Positions 1-8,132 of a stretch of 64,000 nt of DNA are shown piece by piece. The stretch is from Mesorhizobium kowhaii (lineage in GTDB: Bacteria > Pseudomonadota > Alphaproteobacteria > Rhizobiales > Rhizobiaceae). How positions within the stretch are numbered: the first letter of the stretch is position 1; the number at the start of each line of letters is the position of its first letter. The stretch lies in the NCBI RefSeq assembly GCF_003253745.1, contig NZ_MZXV01000070.1:124001-188000 (forward strand), given 5' to 3'. The notes beneath the pieces were generated by a model that was not told where the DNA came from, searched no databases, and saw only the letters and a list, made by a program, of their open reading frames with translations. A program made the translations under genes and the position numbers.

Positions 1-1
1 G

Positions 2-73
2 TTCTGGACCGACAAGTCCATGACGACGCAAGCGGCGGTCGAGAGCTTCTCGAAAATCCTGCAGAGCGAATAG
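2..73 (+). CDS. C-terminal end of an extracellular sugar-binding protein (partial)
   Basis: Only the last 23 codons are present, ending in TAG; the rest lies before the window. The tail (FWTDKSMTTQAAVESFSKIL...) is of the kind that ends CUT1 solute-binding proteins. Two CUT1 permeases and an ATPase follow directly, so it is most likely the periplasmic binding protein that delivers sugar to them. The call rests mainly on this context, since the fragment has no diagnostic motif. Confidence 0.6.
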   Translation, partial: FWTDKSMTTQAAVESFSKILQSE

Positions 74-81
74 TAAGGTGA

Positions 82-107
82 GCCGGGCCGCGATCTTGCG
101 GCCCGGC
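82..107 (+). promoter_or_regulatory. Intercistronic hairpin after the binding-protein gene
   Basis: A perfect 10-bp stem (GCCGGGCCGC / GCGGCCCGGC) with a 6-nt loop sits in the gap between the binding-protein stop and the first permease. No U-run follows, so it is unlikely to be a full terminator. In ABC operons such hairpins commonly protect the upstream mRNA or attenuate, so that binding protein is made in excess. That role is inferred. Confidence 0.55.
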
Positions 108-198
108 ACCCCGCTGCAATCGGGGAATGGAAGATCCTGAGAGGAATGGGTTTGTTTGTGAGCGCGATCCCGCCATCAAGCCGCGGTCTGGAGGCAGA

Positions 199-1074
199 AT
201 GAGGGCCTGGCTGCATCGGCAGAGTTTCAAGCCGGATGTCACGGTTGCCGTGTTCTTCGGCGTCGTCACCATATTCTTTTACGGGTCGATCCTCTGGACC
301 TTCTATATGTCGATGACGCGCTCGACGCTGATGCCCAGCTACGAACTGATCGGCTTCGATCAGTACGTCAAGCTGTTCACCAATTATCGCTGGCTCGTGT
401 CATGCATGAACATGGTGATCTTCGGTGTCCTGTTCATCATCGGAACCCTTTGTTTCGGCGCGCTACTCGCCATCTTCGCGGATCGCCGCATCCAGGCTGA
501 ATCGCTGTTTCGGACCATCTTTCTCTACCCGCTTGCCGTGTCGCTGATCGTAACCGGACTGTCCTGGCGATGGGTGCTCGACCCGGTAAACGGCTTGCAA
601 GGCCTCATGCGAAGCGCGGGATGGGAAAGCTTCACTTTCGACTGGCTGACCAACCCCGACCGAGCCATCTACACGCTCGTCATTGCCAGCATCTGGCATT
701 CGACGGGCCTCGTCATGGTCATCATCCTGGCCGGCTTGCGCGGCGTCGACAATGATCTGTGGAGAGCGATCCGCATGGAAGGCGTTCCGCTCTGGCGCGC
801 CTATCTGCAGGTGATCTTTCCCGGGATGCGGCCGGTGATTGCATCCTGCGTCGTGCTGCTCATGTCGGAAGTGATCCGCGGCTACGATCTGGTCATCGCC
901 ATGACCAAGGGCGGGCCCGGCATTGCCACCGAAATGCCGGCAAAGTTCGCCGTCGATTTCTACTTCGCCCGCGTCAATCTGGGCCTGGCTTCGGCGGCGT
1001 CGATCGTCATGCTGCTGATCTCGCTGGTGATGCTGACGCCCTATTTCTACAGCGAATTCAGGAAGCGCATATGA
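199..1074 (+). CDS. CUT1 sugar ABC transporter permease 1 (MalF/GtsB type)
   Basis: This is an inner-membrane permease of a carbohydrate importer, predicted at 291 aa with about six membrane segments. The EAA-type cytoplasmic loop is visible (MEGVPLWRAYLQVIFPGM). I chose ATG 199 because TGGAGG lies four bases upstream; an in-frame ATG at 127 would add 24 residues without a good ribosome site. The stop overlaps the next ATG (ATGA), indicating translational coupling with permease 2. Close resemblance of the partner permease to glucose/mannose GtsC suggests a gluco-configured substrate, but substrate is not proven by sequence. Confidence 0.9.
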   Translation: MRAWLHRQSFKPDVTVAVFFGVVTIFFYGSILWTFYMSMTRSTLMPSYELIGFDQYVKLFTNYRWLVSCMNMVIFGVLFIIGTLCFGALLAIFADRRIQAESLFRTIFLYPLAVSLIVTGLSWRWVLDPVNGLQGLMRSAGWESFTFDWLTNPDRAIYTLVIASIWHSTGLVMVIILAGLRGVDNDLWRAIRMEGVPLWRAYLQVIFPGMRPVIASCVVLLMSEVIRGYDLVIAMTKGGPGIATEMPAKFAVDFYFARVNLGLASAASIVMLLISLVMLTPYFYSEFRKRI

Positions 1075-1955
1075 GCCGCGCCGTTCAAGTCGACAGACCG
1101 GTGTTCGGGCTGCGCGTCGCGCGCTTCGGCCTCTATGCGTTTCTCATCATGTCGGCGGCGTTCTTCCTGCTGCCTTTGCTTTTGATAATCAGCAACTCGC
1201 TCAAGCCCCTGGAGGAGATCCGGCAAGGCAATCTCCTCGCTCTGCCGGTCAGGCCGACCTTCGATGCCTGGATCACGGCCTGGAAAAGCGCCTGCACCGG
1301 GCTCGAATGCGGCGGGGTTCGGCCCGGGCTGTGGAATTCGATCAAGATCGCGGTGCCGAGCGTTGCCATCTCAACCCTGGTGGGTGCGCTGAATGGCTAC
1401 GCCCTGGCGCAGTGGAAATCGCGCCGCGCCAATTTGATCATGTTGCTGGTCACCATAGGCTTGTTCATCCCCTATCAGGCCATGCTCTACCCCACGGTCA
1501 AGATCCTGAGCAGTATGGGCCTGTTCCGCACCTATGCCGGCATCGTCCTGGTGCATGTGGTCTACGGCCTGCCCTATACGACGCTTTTGTTCCGCAATTT
1601 CTATGTCGGGGTGCCCGACGAGATCAGCCGCGCGGCCCGCATGGAGGGCGCCAGTTTCCTGAGGACATTCTGGTCGGTCATCCTGCCGATTTCGACCAAC
1701 ATCCTCGTCGTTGTGGCGATCCTGCAATTCACCGGCATATGGAACGACTATCTGCTCGGCCTGATCTTTGCCGGCAACGACAATCTGCCGATGACGGTGC
1801 AGCTGACGAACATCGTCAACAATGCCCGTGGCTCGGTATCGCCCAACGTCAACATGGCCGCCGCCGTCATCACCGCTATTCCGACGCTGGTCGTCTACTT
1901 TCTTTCAGGTCGTTATTTCGTGCGCGGCATCGCCGCCGGCGCGGTCAAGGGATAA
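1071..1955 (+). CDS. CUT1 sugar ABC transporter permease 2 (MalG/GtsC type)
   Basis: This is the second inner-membrane permease, 294 aa, paired with the preceding one through a 4-bp ATGA overlap. It carries the EAA loop (ARMEGASFLRTFWSVILPIS) and the typical C-terminus (GRYFVRGIAAGAVKG) of glucose/mannose GtsC-like proteins. The insert GLECGGVRPGLWNS near the first periplasmic loop also matches that subgroup. It would form the channel with permease 1 and dock to the ATPase encoded next. A glucoside or gluco-oligosaccharide substrate is inferred from the adjacent GH3 glucosidase. Confidence 0.92.
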   Translation: MSRAVQVDRPVFGLRVARFGLYAFLIMSAAFFLLPLLLIISNSLKPLEEIRQGNLLALPVRPTFDAWITAWKSACTGLECGGVRPGLWNSIKIAVPSVAISTLVGALNGYALAQWKSRRANLIMLLVTIGLFIPYQAMLYPTVKILSSMGLFRTYAGIVLVHVVYGLPYTTLLFRNFYVGVPDEISRAARMEGASFLRTFWSVILPISTNILVVVAILQFTGIWNDYLLGLIFAGNDNLPMTVQLTNIVNNARGSVSPNVNMAAAVITAIPTLVVYFLSGRYFVRGIAAGAVKG

Positions 1956-1956
1956 A

Positions 1957-3027
1957 ATGTCAAGCGTATCGATCCGCCAGATCAGAAAATCCTTCGCCGG
2001 CCTTACGGTGCTGGACTCCGTCGACATGGAGATCGCGCCGGGCGAGTTCGTGGTCATTCTCGGCTCTTCGGGTTGCGGCAAATCCACCTTGCTCAACGTC
2101 ATCGCCGGTCTGGACGATTGCGACTCCGGCCAGATCCTTATCGGCGATGTCGACGTAAGCCACCTGGAACCCAGCCAACGCGGTCTGGCGATGGTGTTCC
2201 AGTCCTATGCGCTGTTTCCGGCCATGACGGTACGGCGCAACCTGTCCTTCGGCATGGAAATTGCCGGCACGCCGAAGGCGACGATCGCCGAAAAGGTCGC
2301 ATGGGCCGCCAGGCTCCTGCAAATCGAAGCGCTGCTCGACCGCAAGCCAAGCCAGCTTTCAGGTGGCCAGCGTCAGCGTGTGGCGATCGGACGGGCCCTG
2401 GTCCGCTCCTCCAGCATCTGCCTGTTCGACGAACCGCTTTCCAATCTCGATGCCAAGCTGCGCGCGGAGACGCGGGTGGAGCTGAAGCAGCTCCACGAGA
2501 CGCTGAAGTCGACGATGATCTACGTGACGCATGATCAGATCGAAGCCATGACCATGGCTGACCGCGTGGCGGTCATGCACAAGGGCAAGGTGGAGCAGTT
2601 CGCCGAGCCGCAGACAGTCTACGAAAAACCGGCCAGCCTGTTCGTCGCCGGTTTCATAGGCTCTCCGGCGATGAACTTCCTCAAGGGGACTCTGGAAGGG
2701 ACGCTGCGGTTCAAGACACACGATGTCTGCCTCGATGCGTCGTCTTACGGTTTCGCGGCCGGGCCGACGGCGGCAGAGGTCATATTGGGAATCCGCTGCG
2801 AGGATGTTGATGTCGTCGAGCGCGGCACGCCAGACAGCATTCCCGCGACGCTCGCCTTCACGGAACTTCTGGGTGCGGACGCGCTCGGCTGGTTCGACTG
2901 CCTCGGCCAGCGGTTCAGCGTGAAGCTGACCGTCGATGCGGCCCGGGCCATGCAAAGGGACGTTGGCTTTCGGTTCAACATGTCCAAGGCATCGTTCTTC
3001 TTGGCAGCGACGGAGCGCCGGCTATGA
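1957..3027 (+). CDS. Sugar ABC transporter ATP-binding protein (UgpC/MalK type)
   Basis: This 356-aa ATPase energises the two preceding permeases from the cytoplasm. Visible motifs are Walker A (GSSGCGKST), the Q-loop region (VFQSYALFPAMT), signature LSGGQRQR, Walker B (CLFDEP) and the H-loop (YVTHDQ). A C-terminal TOBE/OB-like domain of about 110 residues follows. The start ATG lies one base after the permease stop, consistent with one operon. MalK-like ATPases may serve several permeases, so exclusivity is not certain. Confidence 0.93.
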   Translation: MSSVSIRQIRKSFAGLTVLDSVDMEIAPGEFVVILGSSGCGKSTLLNVIAGLDDCDSGQILIGDVDVSHLEPSQRGLAMVFQSYALFPAMTVRRNLSFGMEIAGTPKATIAEKVAWAARLLQIEALLDRKPSQLSGGQRQRVAIGRALVRSSSICLFDEPLSNLDAKLRAETRVELKQLHETLKSTMIYVTHDQIEAMTMADRVAVMHKGKVEQFAEPQTVYEKPASLFVAGFIGSPAMNFLKGTLEGTLRFKTHDVCLDASSYGFAAGPTAAEVILGIRCEDVDVVERGTPDSIPATLAFTELLGADALGWFDCLGQRFSVKLTVDAARAMQRDVGFRFNMSKASFFLAATERRL

Positions 3028-3088
3028 CAGCGTCGCTTTGTTCGCGGCCCTGCCGCTCTCGTTCCACAGTGATTTCCGGAGACGTCAA

Positions 3089-5464
3089 ATGATCAGTGAG
3101 AAATTCAAGGCCGGCGATTTCAGGGCGCTTGTCGCGGAGATGACGGACGAGGAGAAAGTCTCGCTGCTCGCCGGTCATCGCATGTGGAAGACACAGGCCA
3201 TCGAACGACTGGGCATCCCGCACATGGTGATGACCGATGGCACCTACGGCGTGCGCTACTCCATCCCGCAGATCGACGATGATCAGGCCGGTGGCATGGA
3301 TTTCGCGGCGTTCCTTTCGGTGGTGAACCAGCGCGCGGACCATGTGCAGACCGCGTGGGGGCAGATGAAGCCAGCCACCTGTTTTCCGAACGGGACCAGC
3401 CTGGCCTGTTCCTGGGACGTCGATCTCGCGCACCGGCTGGGCGAGGCGCTGGCCCGGGAGTGCCAGGAATTCGGCGTGCATCTGCTGCTGGGACCCGGGA
3501 TCAACATCCGCCGCACGCCGCTTGGCGGGCGCTCCTACGAGTATTACGCGGAAGATCCGATATTGACCGGCGATTTTGCCGCCGGCGTCATCAGCGGTCT
3601 TCAGGAAAACGGTGTCGGCGCTTCGTTAAAACACTTCGCCTGCAACAATTCGGAGGTCGAGCGTACCACGATGGATTCGATCGTGGAGGAAAGGGCGCTT
3701 CGCGAAATCTATCTCAAAGGCTTTGAGCGGGCGATCCGTCAGAGCGAGCCATGGACGGTGATGAGCTCCTATAACCGGCTCAACGGCGTTCAGGCCGCTG
3801 AAAATTCCTGGCTGCTCACCAAGGTGCTGCGCGAGGAATGGGGGTATGACGGGCTCGTCGTTTCCGATTGGCACGGCGTCAAGGACAGGCCGGCCTCGCT
3901 GATCGCCGGCAACGATCTGGACATGCCGGAAAGTGAAACCCGCAAGGCCGATCTTCTGGCGGCGATCGAAGCGGGCGATGTCGATCGGGCGCCCGTCGAC
4001 CGCGCCTGCGAGCGCGTTCTCGAACTGGTCCGCAAGGCCAGGCAAGGAGAAAACCGGACAGTGACGTTCGATCGGGCGCAGCACCACGCGCTTGCCCGCC
4101 GACTGGCTGCGGACTCCATGGTCCTCCTGAAAAACGACGGCGGCCTCCTGCCGATTTCGCAAACCAAGGTCAAACGGATCGCGATCGTGGGCGAGGGGGC
4201 CGCGGCTCCCGTCATCCAGGGTTCGGGCTGTGCGACGACGACGCCGACATCCAAGGACGTGCCCGTGGACGAGATCCGCAAGCTTGCCGGCAGCGATATA
4301 TCGATCGATGTCTTTCAGGGAACGAGCGAGATCGCGTCCGAGTGCGAGGTATTGGTCAACGAGGCAGTGCAGGGTGTGGCCGGCGCCGATATCGTGCTGG
4401 TCTTCGTGAACACGGAAAATGGTTATGACGGCGAAGGGTCCGATCGCCGCTCGCTCGGCCTTGCGCCAGGTCATGACGCGCTGGTGGAGCGGCTTGCCCG
4501 CGCCAATCCGAACATTGTCGTCATCATATCGAGCCCCGACGCGGTCGCCATGCCCTGGATCGGGAAGGTGCCGGCAGTCATTGAGATGTTCTTTTCCGGT
4601 CAAGCGACAGGCGGTGCCGTCGCCGACATCCTGTTTGGCCGCGTCAACCCGTCGGGCAAGCTGACGACCACTTTCCCGAAGCGCATGGAGGACATGCCGA
4701 CCTATCTCACCTATCCCGGCGAAAACGGGCGGCACGTCTACAGCGAGGGCATTTTCGTGGGCTACCGCTGGTACGATGCGCGTGGCATCGAGCCGCTTTT
4801 TCCGTTCGGCTTCGGGCTGAGCTACACCGAGTTCGCCTATTCGAATCTGGCGCTTGACCGCACCATCCTGCGGACCGGCGAGAAGGTCGCGGTCAGCTTT
4901 GCCGTAACCAACACCGGAAAGGTCGGCGGCAAGGAGATCTGTCAGGTCTATGCGCGTTACGGGCGGCCGAGGCTGACGCGTCCCGTGCGCGAGCTGAAGG
5001 GCTTTGCCAAAGTCGAGTTGAAGCCAGGTGAGAGCCGAACGGTGACGGTGGACATCGCGGCACAGGATCTTTGTGCCTACGATACCGCGCTTCAAGCCTG
5101 GGTGCTCGACAATGACGCAGTCACCATCGAGGTGGCGTCGTCATCACGCGATATCCGTCTCAGCACCGAATTGCAGACGGTCTCCGCCGTCGCGGTTCAC
5201 CGGCGCATCGAGCGGGATACGCAACCGATCTTCATTCTGGAAAACCCGGCCGCTCGCCGCAAGTTCAACCGCTTTCTCCAGAAACAGCTCGACATTTCTC
5301 CGGAAGATGCCGATCGCATGCTGGAACACTGCACGAACTCGTTCGTCGGCATCTTCACGACCTTCGATCGGCGTTTCCGCCGCACCTTCCCGAAAGCCGA
5401 CATCGAGGCGCTTCTTGCCGAGATCAATCAGGAAGCGGATCAGCAGCAGCGTCGCGCCGCCTGA
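3089..5464 (+). CDS. Glycoside hydrolase family 3 beta-glucosidase
   Basis: This 791-aa cytoplasmic enzyme (no signal peptide) probably hydrolyses beta-glucosides brought in by the ABC system just upstream. The N-terminal GH3 barrel has the KHFACNNSE motif (from K181) and the catalytic nucleophile Asp260 in VVSDWHGV. The alpha/beta sandwich domain follows, then a fibronectin-III-like C-terminal domain from about residue 585. A further tail of about 90 residues continues after it. GGAG lies nine bases before ATG 3089. The gene is 61 bp after the ATPase and likely the last of the operon. Exact specificity (glucose, xylose or other beta-linked sugar) cannot be told. Confidence 0.9.
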   Translation: MISEKFKAGDFRALVAEMTDEEKVSLLAGHRMWKTQAIERLGIPHMVMTDGTYGVRYSIPQIDDDQAGGMDFAAFLSVVNQRADHVQTAWGQMKPATCFPNGTSLACSWDVDLAHRLGEALARECQEFGVHLLLGPGINIRRTPLGGRSYEYYAEDPILTGDFAAGVISGLQENGVGASLKHFACNNSEVERTTMDSIVEERALREIYLKGFERAIRQSEPWTVMSSYNRLNGVQAAENSWLLTKVLREEWGYDGLVVSDWHGVKDRPASLIAGNDLDMPESETRKADLLAAIEAGDVDRAPVDRACERVLELVRKARQGENRTVTFDRAQHHALARRLAADSMVLLKNDGGLLPISQTKVKRIAIVGEGAAAPVIQGSGCATTTPTSKDVPVDEIRKLAGSDISIDVFQGTSEIASECEVLVNEAVQGVAGADIVLVFVNTENGYDGEGSDRRSLGLAPGHDALVERLARANPNIVVIISSPDAVAMPWIGKVPAVIEMFFSGQATGGAVADILFGRVNPSGKLTTTFPKRMEDMPTYLTYPGENGRHVYSEGIFVGYRWYDARGIEPLFPFGFGLSYTEFAYSNLALDRTILRTGEKVAVSFAVTNTGKVGGKEICQVYARYGRPRLTRPVRELKGFAKVELKPGESRTVTVDIAAQDLCAYDTALQAWVLDNDAVTIEVASSSRDIRLSTELQTVSAVAVHRRIERDTQPIFILENPAARRKFNRFLQKQLDISPEDADRMLEHCTNSFVGIFTTFDRRFRRTFPKADIEALLAEINQEADQQQRRAA

Positions 5465-5696
5465 TCGCCCGGCGGCCGAAGCTTCCTGGCCTGCCGTTCC
5501 ATCGCGCCCACATCGGGTGCGATGGGGCGGTGCGTCGCGGTTCGCGCTCGGCATGTCCGGGCGTCTCTCTTGGCATTTAGGGACAAGCTAACCACTGCCA
5601 CGTGAAATCGTAATTTTCGCTATCCGGTCCCTCCAGTACACCAGCGATCTGACCTCCTCGCATCCGCAGAAACTCTTGGGGGGAAAGGGCGCAGAA

Positions 5697-6971
5697 ATGT
5701 CCGTGGAAAAAATAGACACGCTTGTCGTCGGCGGTGGCCAGGCGGGGGTGGCTATGTCTGAGCATCTGAGCAAATGCGCGGTGCCGCATCTCGTTCTCGA
5801 GCGTGGCCGGATCGCCGAGCGCTGGCGTTCGCAGCGATGGGACTCACTCGTTGCCAATGGCCCAGCTTGGCATGACCGTTTCCCAGGCATGGAATTTCCC
5901 GTGACGGGTCCCGACGGCTTTCCCTCCAAGGAGGAGGTTGCGGACTATTTCGCCGCCTATGCAAGGCAGATCAATGCGCCGATCCGCTGCGGCGTCGAGG
6001 TCAAGCTCGTGCAAAGAAATGTCGGTCGGCCCGGGTTCCGCGTCGAGACGTCGGATGGGGTGATCGAAGCCAACAGCATCGTCGCAGCGACCGGACCTTT
6101 CCAGATCCCCGTCATCCCCGCTCTTGTCCCCGGCGATGCCGGCATTCCGCAGATTCATTCCAGCGCGTACCGCAACCCCGGACAGTTGCCAAAGGGCGCG
6201 GTGCTGGTGGTCGGGGCGGGATCGTCAGGTGTGCAGATCGCCGATGAGCTTCAGCGCTCGGGGCGGCGCGTCTACCTCTCGGTCGGCCCGCACGACCGCC
6301 CGCCACGAGCCTATCGCGGGCGCGATTTCTGCTGGTGGCTTGGCGTTCTCGGCAAATGGGACCTCGAAACCCCGGGGCCTGGCACGGAACATGTCACGAT
6401 TGCGGTGAGCGGCGCGCGTGGCGGCGAAACGATTGATTTCCGTCGGCTGGCCGCGCAGGGGCTTACCCTGGTTGGCATGACGAAAACATATCAGGACGGC
6501 GTGCTGACCTTCGCGCCTGATCTGGCGAAGAACATTGCTCGCGGTGACGCCAACCTGATGTCGCTGCTGGACGAGGCCGACGCCTATGTCGCGCGCAACG
6601 GTCTCGACCTTGCGGAGGAGCCCACGGCCCGTCGGATCGACCCGGATCCCGACTGCTTGACCAACCCGATCGGCGAGCTCGATCTGGCTGGCGCCGGGAT
6701 AGCGGCGATCATCTGGGCGACAGGTTTTGCCGTCGATTACAGCTGGTTGAAGGTCGATGCTTTTGACGAGAAGGGCCGGCCAAGGCATCAGCGCGGCGTC
6801 TCGATCGAGCCTGGAATCTATTTTCTCGGCCTGCCTTGGCAGTCGCGAAGAGGGTCGAGTTTCATCTGGGGTGTCTGGCATGATGCCAAGCATGTCGCAG
6901 ACCGTATTTCGACGCAGCGCAAATATCTGGCCTACCATGCTGCCGCGCAGCGCGAGACAGTGGATGCCTGA
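5697..6971 (+). CDS. FAD/NAD(P)-dependent monooxygenase-like oxidoreductase (CzcO/FMO type)
   Basis: This 424-aa flavoprotein has an N-terminal FAD-binding Rossmann motif (VVGGGQAGVAM) and a second dinucleotide motif for NAD(P)H near residue 180 (VVGAGSSGVQIADEL). This two-fold arrangement is typical of flavin-containing and Baeyer-Villiger-like monooxygenases. ATG 5697 is preceded by a GGGGGGAAAGG stretch. It heads a same-strand set with RidA, a DUF1028 protein and an aldehyde dehydrogenase, so oxidation of a nitrogen-containing or carbonyl substrate is plausible. The substrate is unknown. Confidence 0.8.
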   Translation: MSVEKIDTLVVGGGQAGVAMSEHLSKCAVPHLVLERGRIAERWRSQRWDSLVANGPAWHDRFPGMEFPVTGPDGFPSKEEVADYFAAYARQINAPIRCGVEVKLVQRNVGRPGFRVETSDGVIEANSIVAATGPFQIPVIPALVPGDAGIPQIHSSAYRNPGQLPKGAVLVVGAGSSGVQIADELQRSGRRVYLSVGPHDRPPRAYRGRDFCWWLGVLGKWDLETPGPGTEHVTIAVSGARGGETIDFRRLAAQGLTLVGMTKTYQDGVLTFAPDLAKNIARGDANLMSLLDEADAYVARNGLDLAEEPTARRIDPDPDCLTNPIGELDLAGAGIAAIIWATGFAVDYSWLKVDAFDEKGRPRHQRGVSIEPGIYFLGLPWQSRRGSSFIWGVWHDAKHVADRISTQRKYLAYHAAAQRETVDA

Positions 6972-7015
6972 CCGACGCTGACGACAGCTGCCAGCCCGAT
7001 CTGATGGAGACCAAG

Positions 7016-7432
7016 ATGGTGCATACAAGAATTCGCAAGTTCAACACGAAGGACACCTATCCCGAGCAGAACCTCGACAATGATCTGTGCCAGGCGGTCG
7101 TCACGCGGGGCGGCCGGACGGTCTATCTGCGTGGCCAGTGCCCGCAGGATCTCGACACCGCCAAGAACATCGACAGCCACGATCCGGCCGAGCAGACGCA
7201 CAAGGTGATGCAGAACATCAGGCAGCTCATCGAAGAGTGCGGCGGCACCATGGAGCATCTGGTCAAGGTGGTCGTCTACATCACCGACGTGCGCCATCGC
7301 GAGGCGGTCTACCGCACCATGGGCGAGTACATCAAAGGCGTGCATCCCGTTTCGACCGGTCTCGTCGTGCAGGCCCTGGCGCGGCCGGACTGGCTGGTCG
7401 AGATCGACGGCACCGCCGTAATCCCGGACTGA
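7016..7432 (+). CDS. RidA-family protein (YjgF/YER057c/UK114)
   Basis: This 138-aa protein belongs to the RidA superfamily, which hydrolyses reactive enamine/imine intermediates or serves as small deaminases in catabolic pathways. Characteristic stretches are VTRGGRTVYLRGQCP and the C-terminal region ending VEIDGTAVIPD. ATG 7016 has GGAG six bases upstream; an ATG at 7004 is in frame but overlaps that ribosome site. It sits between a flavin oxidoreductase and a DUF1028 gene. Its job is probably to clear imine products made by the neighbouring oxidative enzymes (inference). Confidence 0.85.
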   Translation: MVHTRIRKFNTKDTYPEQNLDNDLCQAVVTRGGRTVYLRGQCPQDLDTAKNIDSHDPAEQTHKVMQNIRQLIEECGGTMEHLVKVVVYITDVRHREAVYRTMGEYIKGVHPVSTGLVVQALARPDWLVEIDGTAVIPD

Positions 7433-7437
7433 CAATC

Positions 7438-8112
7438 ATGACATTTTCCATTGTCGCGCGATGCAGCCGCACCGGCATGTTCGGCGTCGCGGTGTCGTCG
7501 TCCTCTCCGGCGGTGGCGGCGCGCTGCGCCTATGCGCAAGCGGGCGTGGGGGCGGTCGCCAGCCAGAACGTCACCGATCCGACACTCGGCACGAGGGGGC
7601 TCGAACTGCTGGCGCGCGGTGCTTCGGCCGCCGAGGCGGTCGCCATCCTGAATCGCACCGGCGCCTACAGCGACTACCGGCAGATACTGGCTGTCGATGC
7701 CGCCGGGACCACTTCTATCCATTCCGGACCCAAAGCGCTTGGCATCTGGGCGGAGGCGCGTGCGGACAATGTCGCCTGCGGCGGCAACATGCTGGCCCAT
7801 GATGGCGTGCCGCAAGCCATGGTCGAGGCCTTCCTCGCCTCTGAAGGGCATCTCGGCGACCGCCTGATCGCGACCATGCGCGCCGGGCTGAAAGCGGGTG
7901 GCGAGGCAGGCCCGGTCCACTCCGCTGGAATGAAGCTGGTGCGCGAGGTTGCATGGCCCGTCGCGGACCTGCGCTGCGACTGGAGCGACGGCTGCCCGAT
8001 CGAGGACCTGGCGGCCTTGTGGGACCGCTACAAGCCGCAACTCGATGCCTATGTGACCCGCGCGATCAATCCGTCCGACGCGCCGGGCTACGGCGTGCCG
8101 GGCGACGAGTAG
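7438..8112 (+). CDS. DUF1028 family protein (Ntn-hydrolase-like)
   Basis: The 224-aa product starts MTFSIVARCSRTGMFGVAV, the family hallmark. DUF1028 proteins have an N-terminal-nucleophile-hydrolase-like fold; their reaction is not established. The gene follows the RidA stop by five bases and precedes the aldehyde dehydrogenase by 20 bp, so all are likely co-transcribed. By context it may hydrolyse an amide or imide intermediate. No signal peptide or membrane segment is seen. Confidence 0.85.
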   Translation: MTFSIVARCSRTGMFGVAVSSSSPAVAARCAYAQAGVGAVASQNVTDPTLGTRGLELLARGASAAEAVAILNRTGAYSDYRQILAVDAAGTTSIHSGPKALGIWAEARADNVACGGNMLAHDGVPQAMVEAFLASEGHLGDRLIATMRAGLKAGGEAGPVHSAGMKLVREVAWPVADLRCDWSDGCPIEDLAALWDRYKPQLDAYVTRAINPSDAPGYGVPGDE

Positions 8113-8132
8113 CCGGCACACAGGGGGAAGGC

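Noticed and set aside
3626..5095. A 489-codon open frame antisense to the GH3 gene
   Set aside because: The plus-strand GH3 motifs span the same bases, and the antisense translation matches no family.
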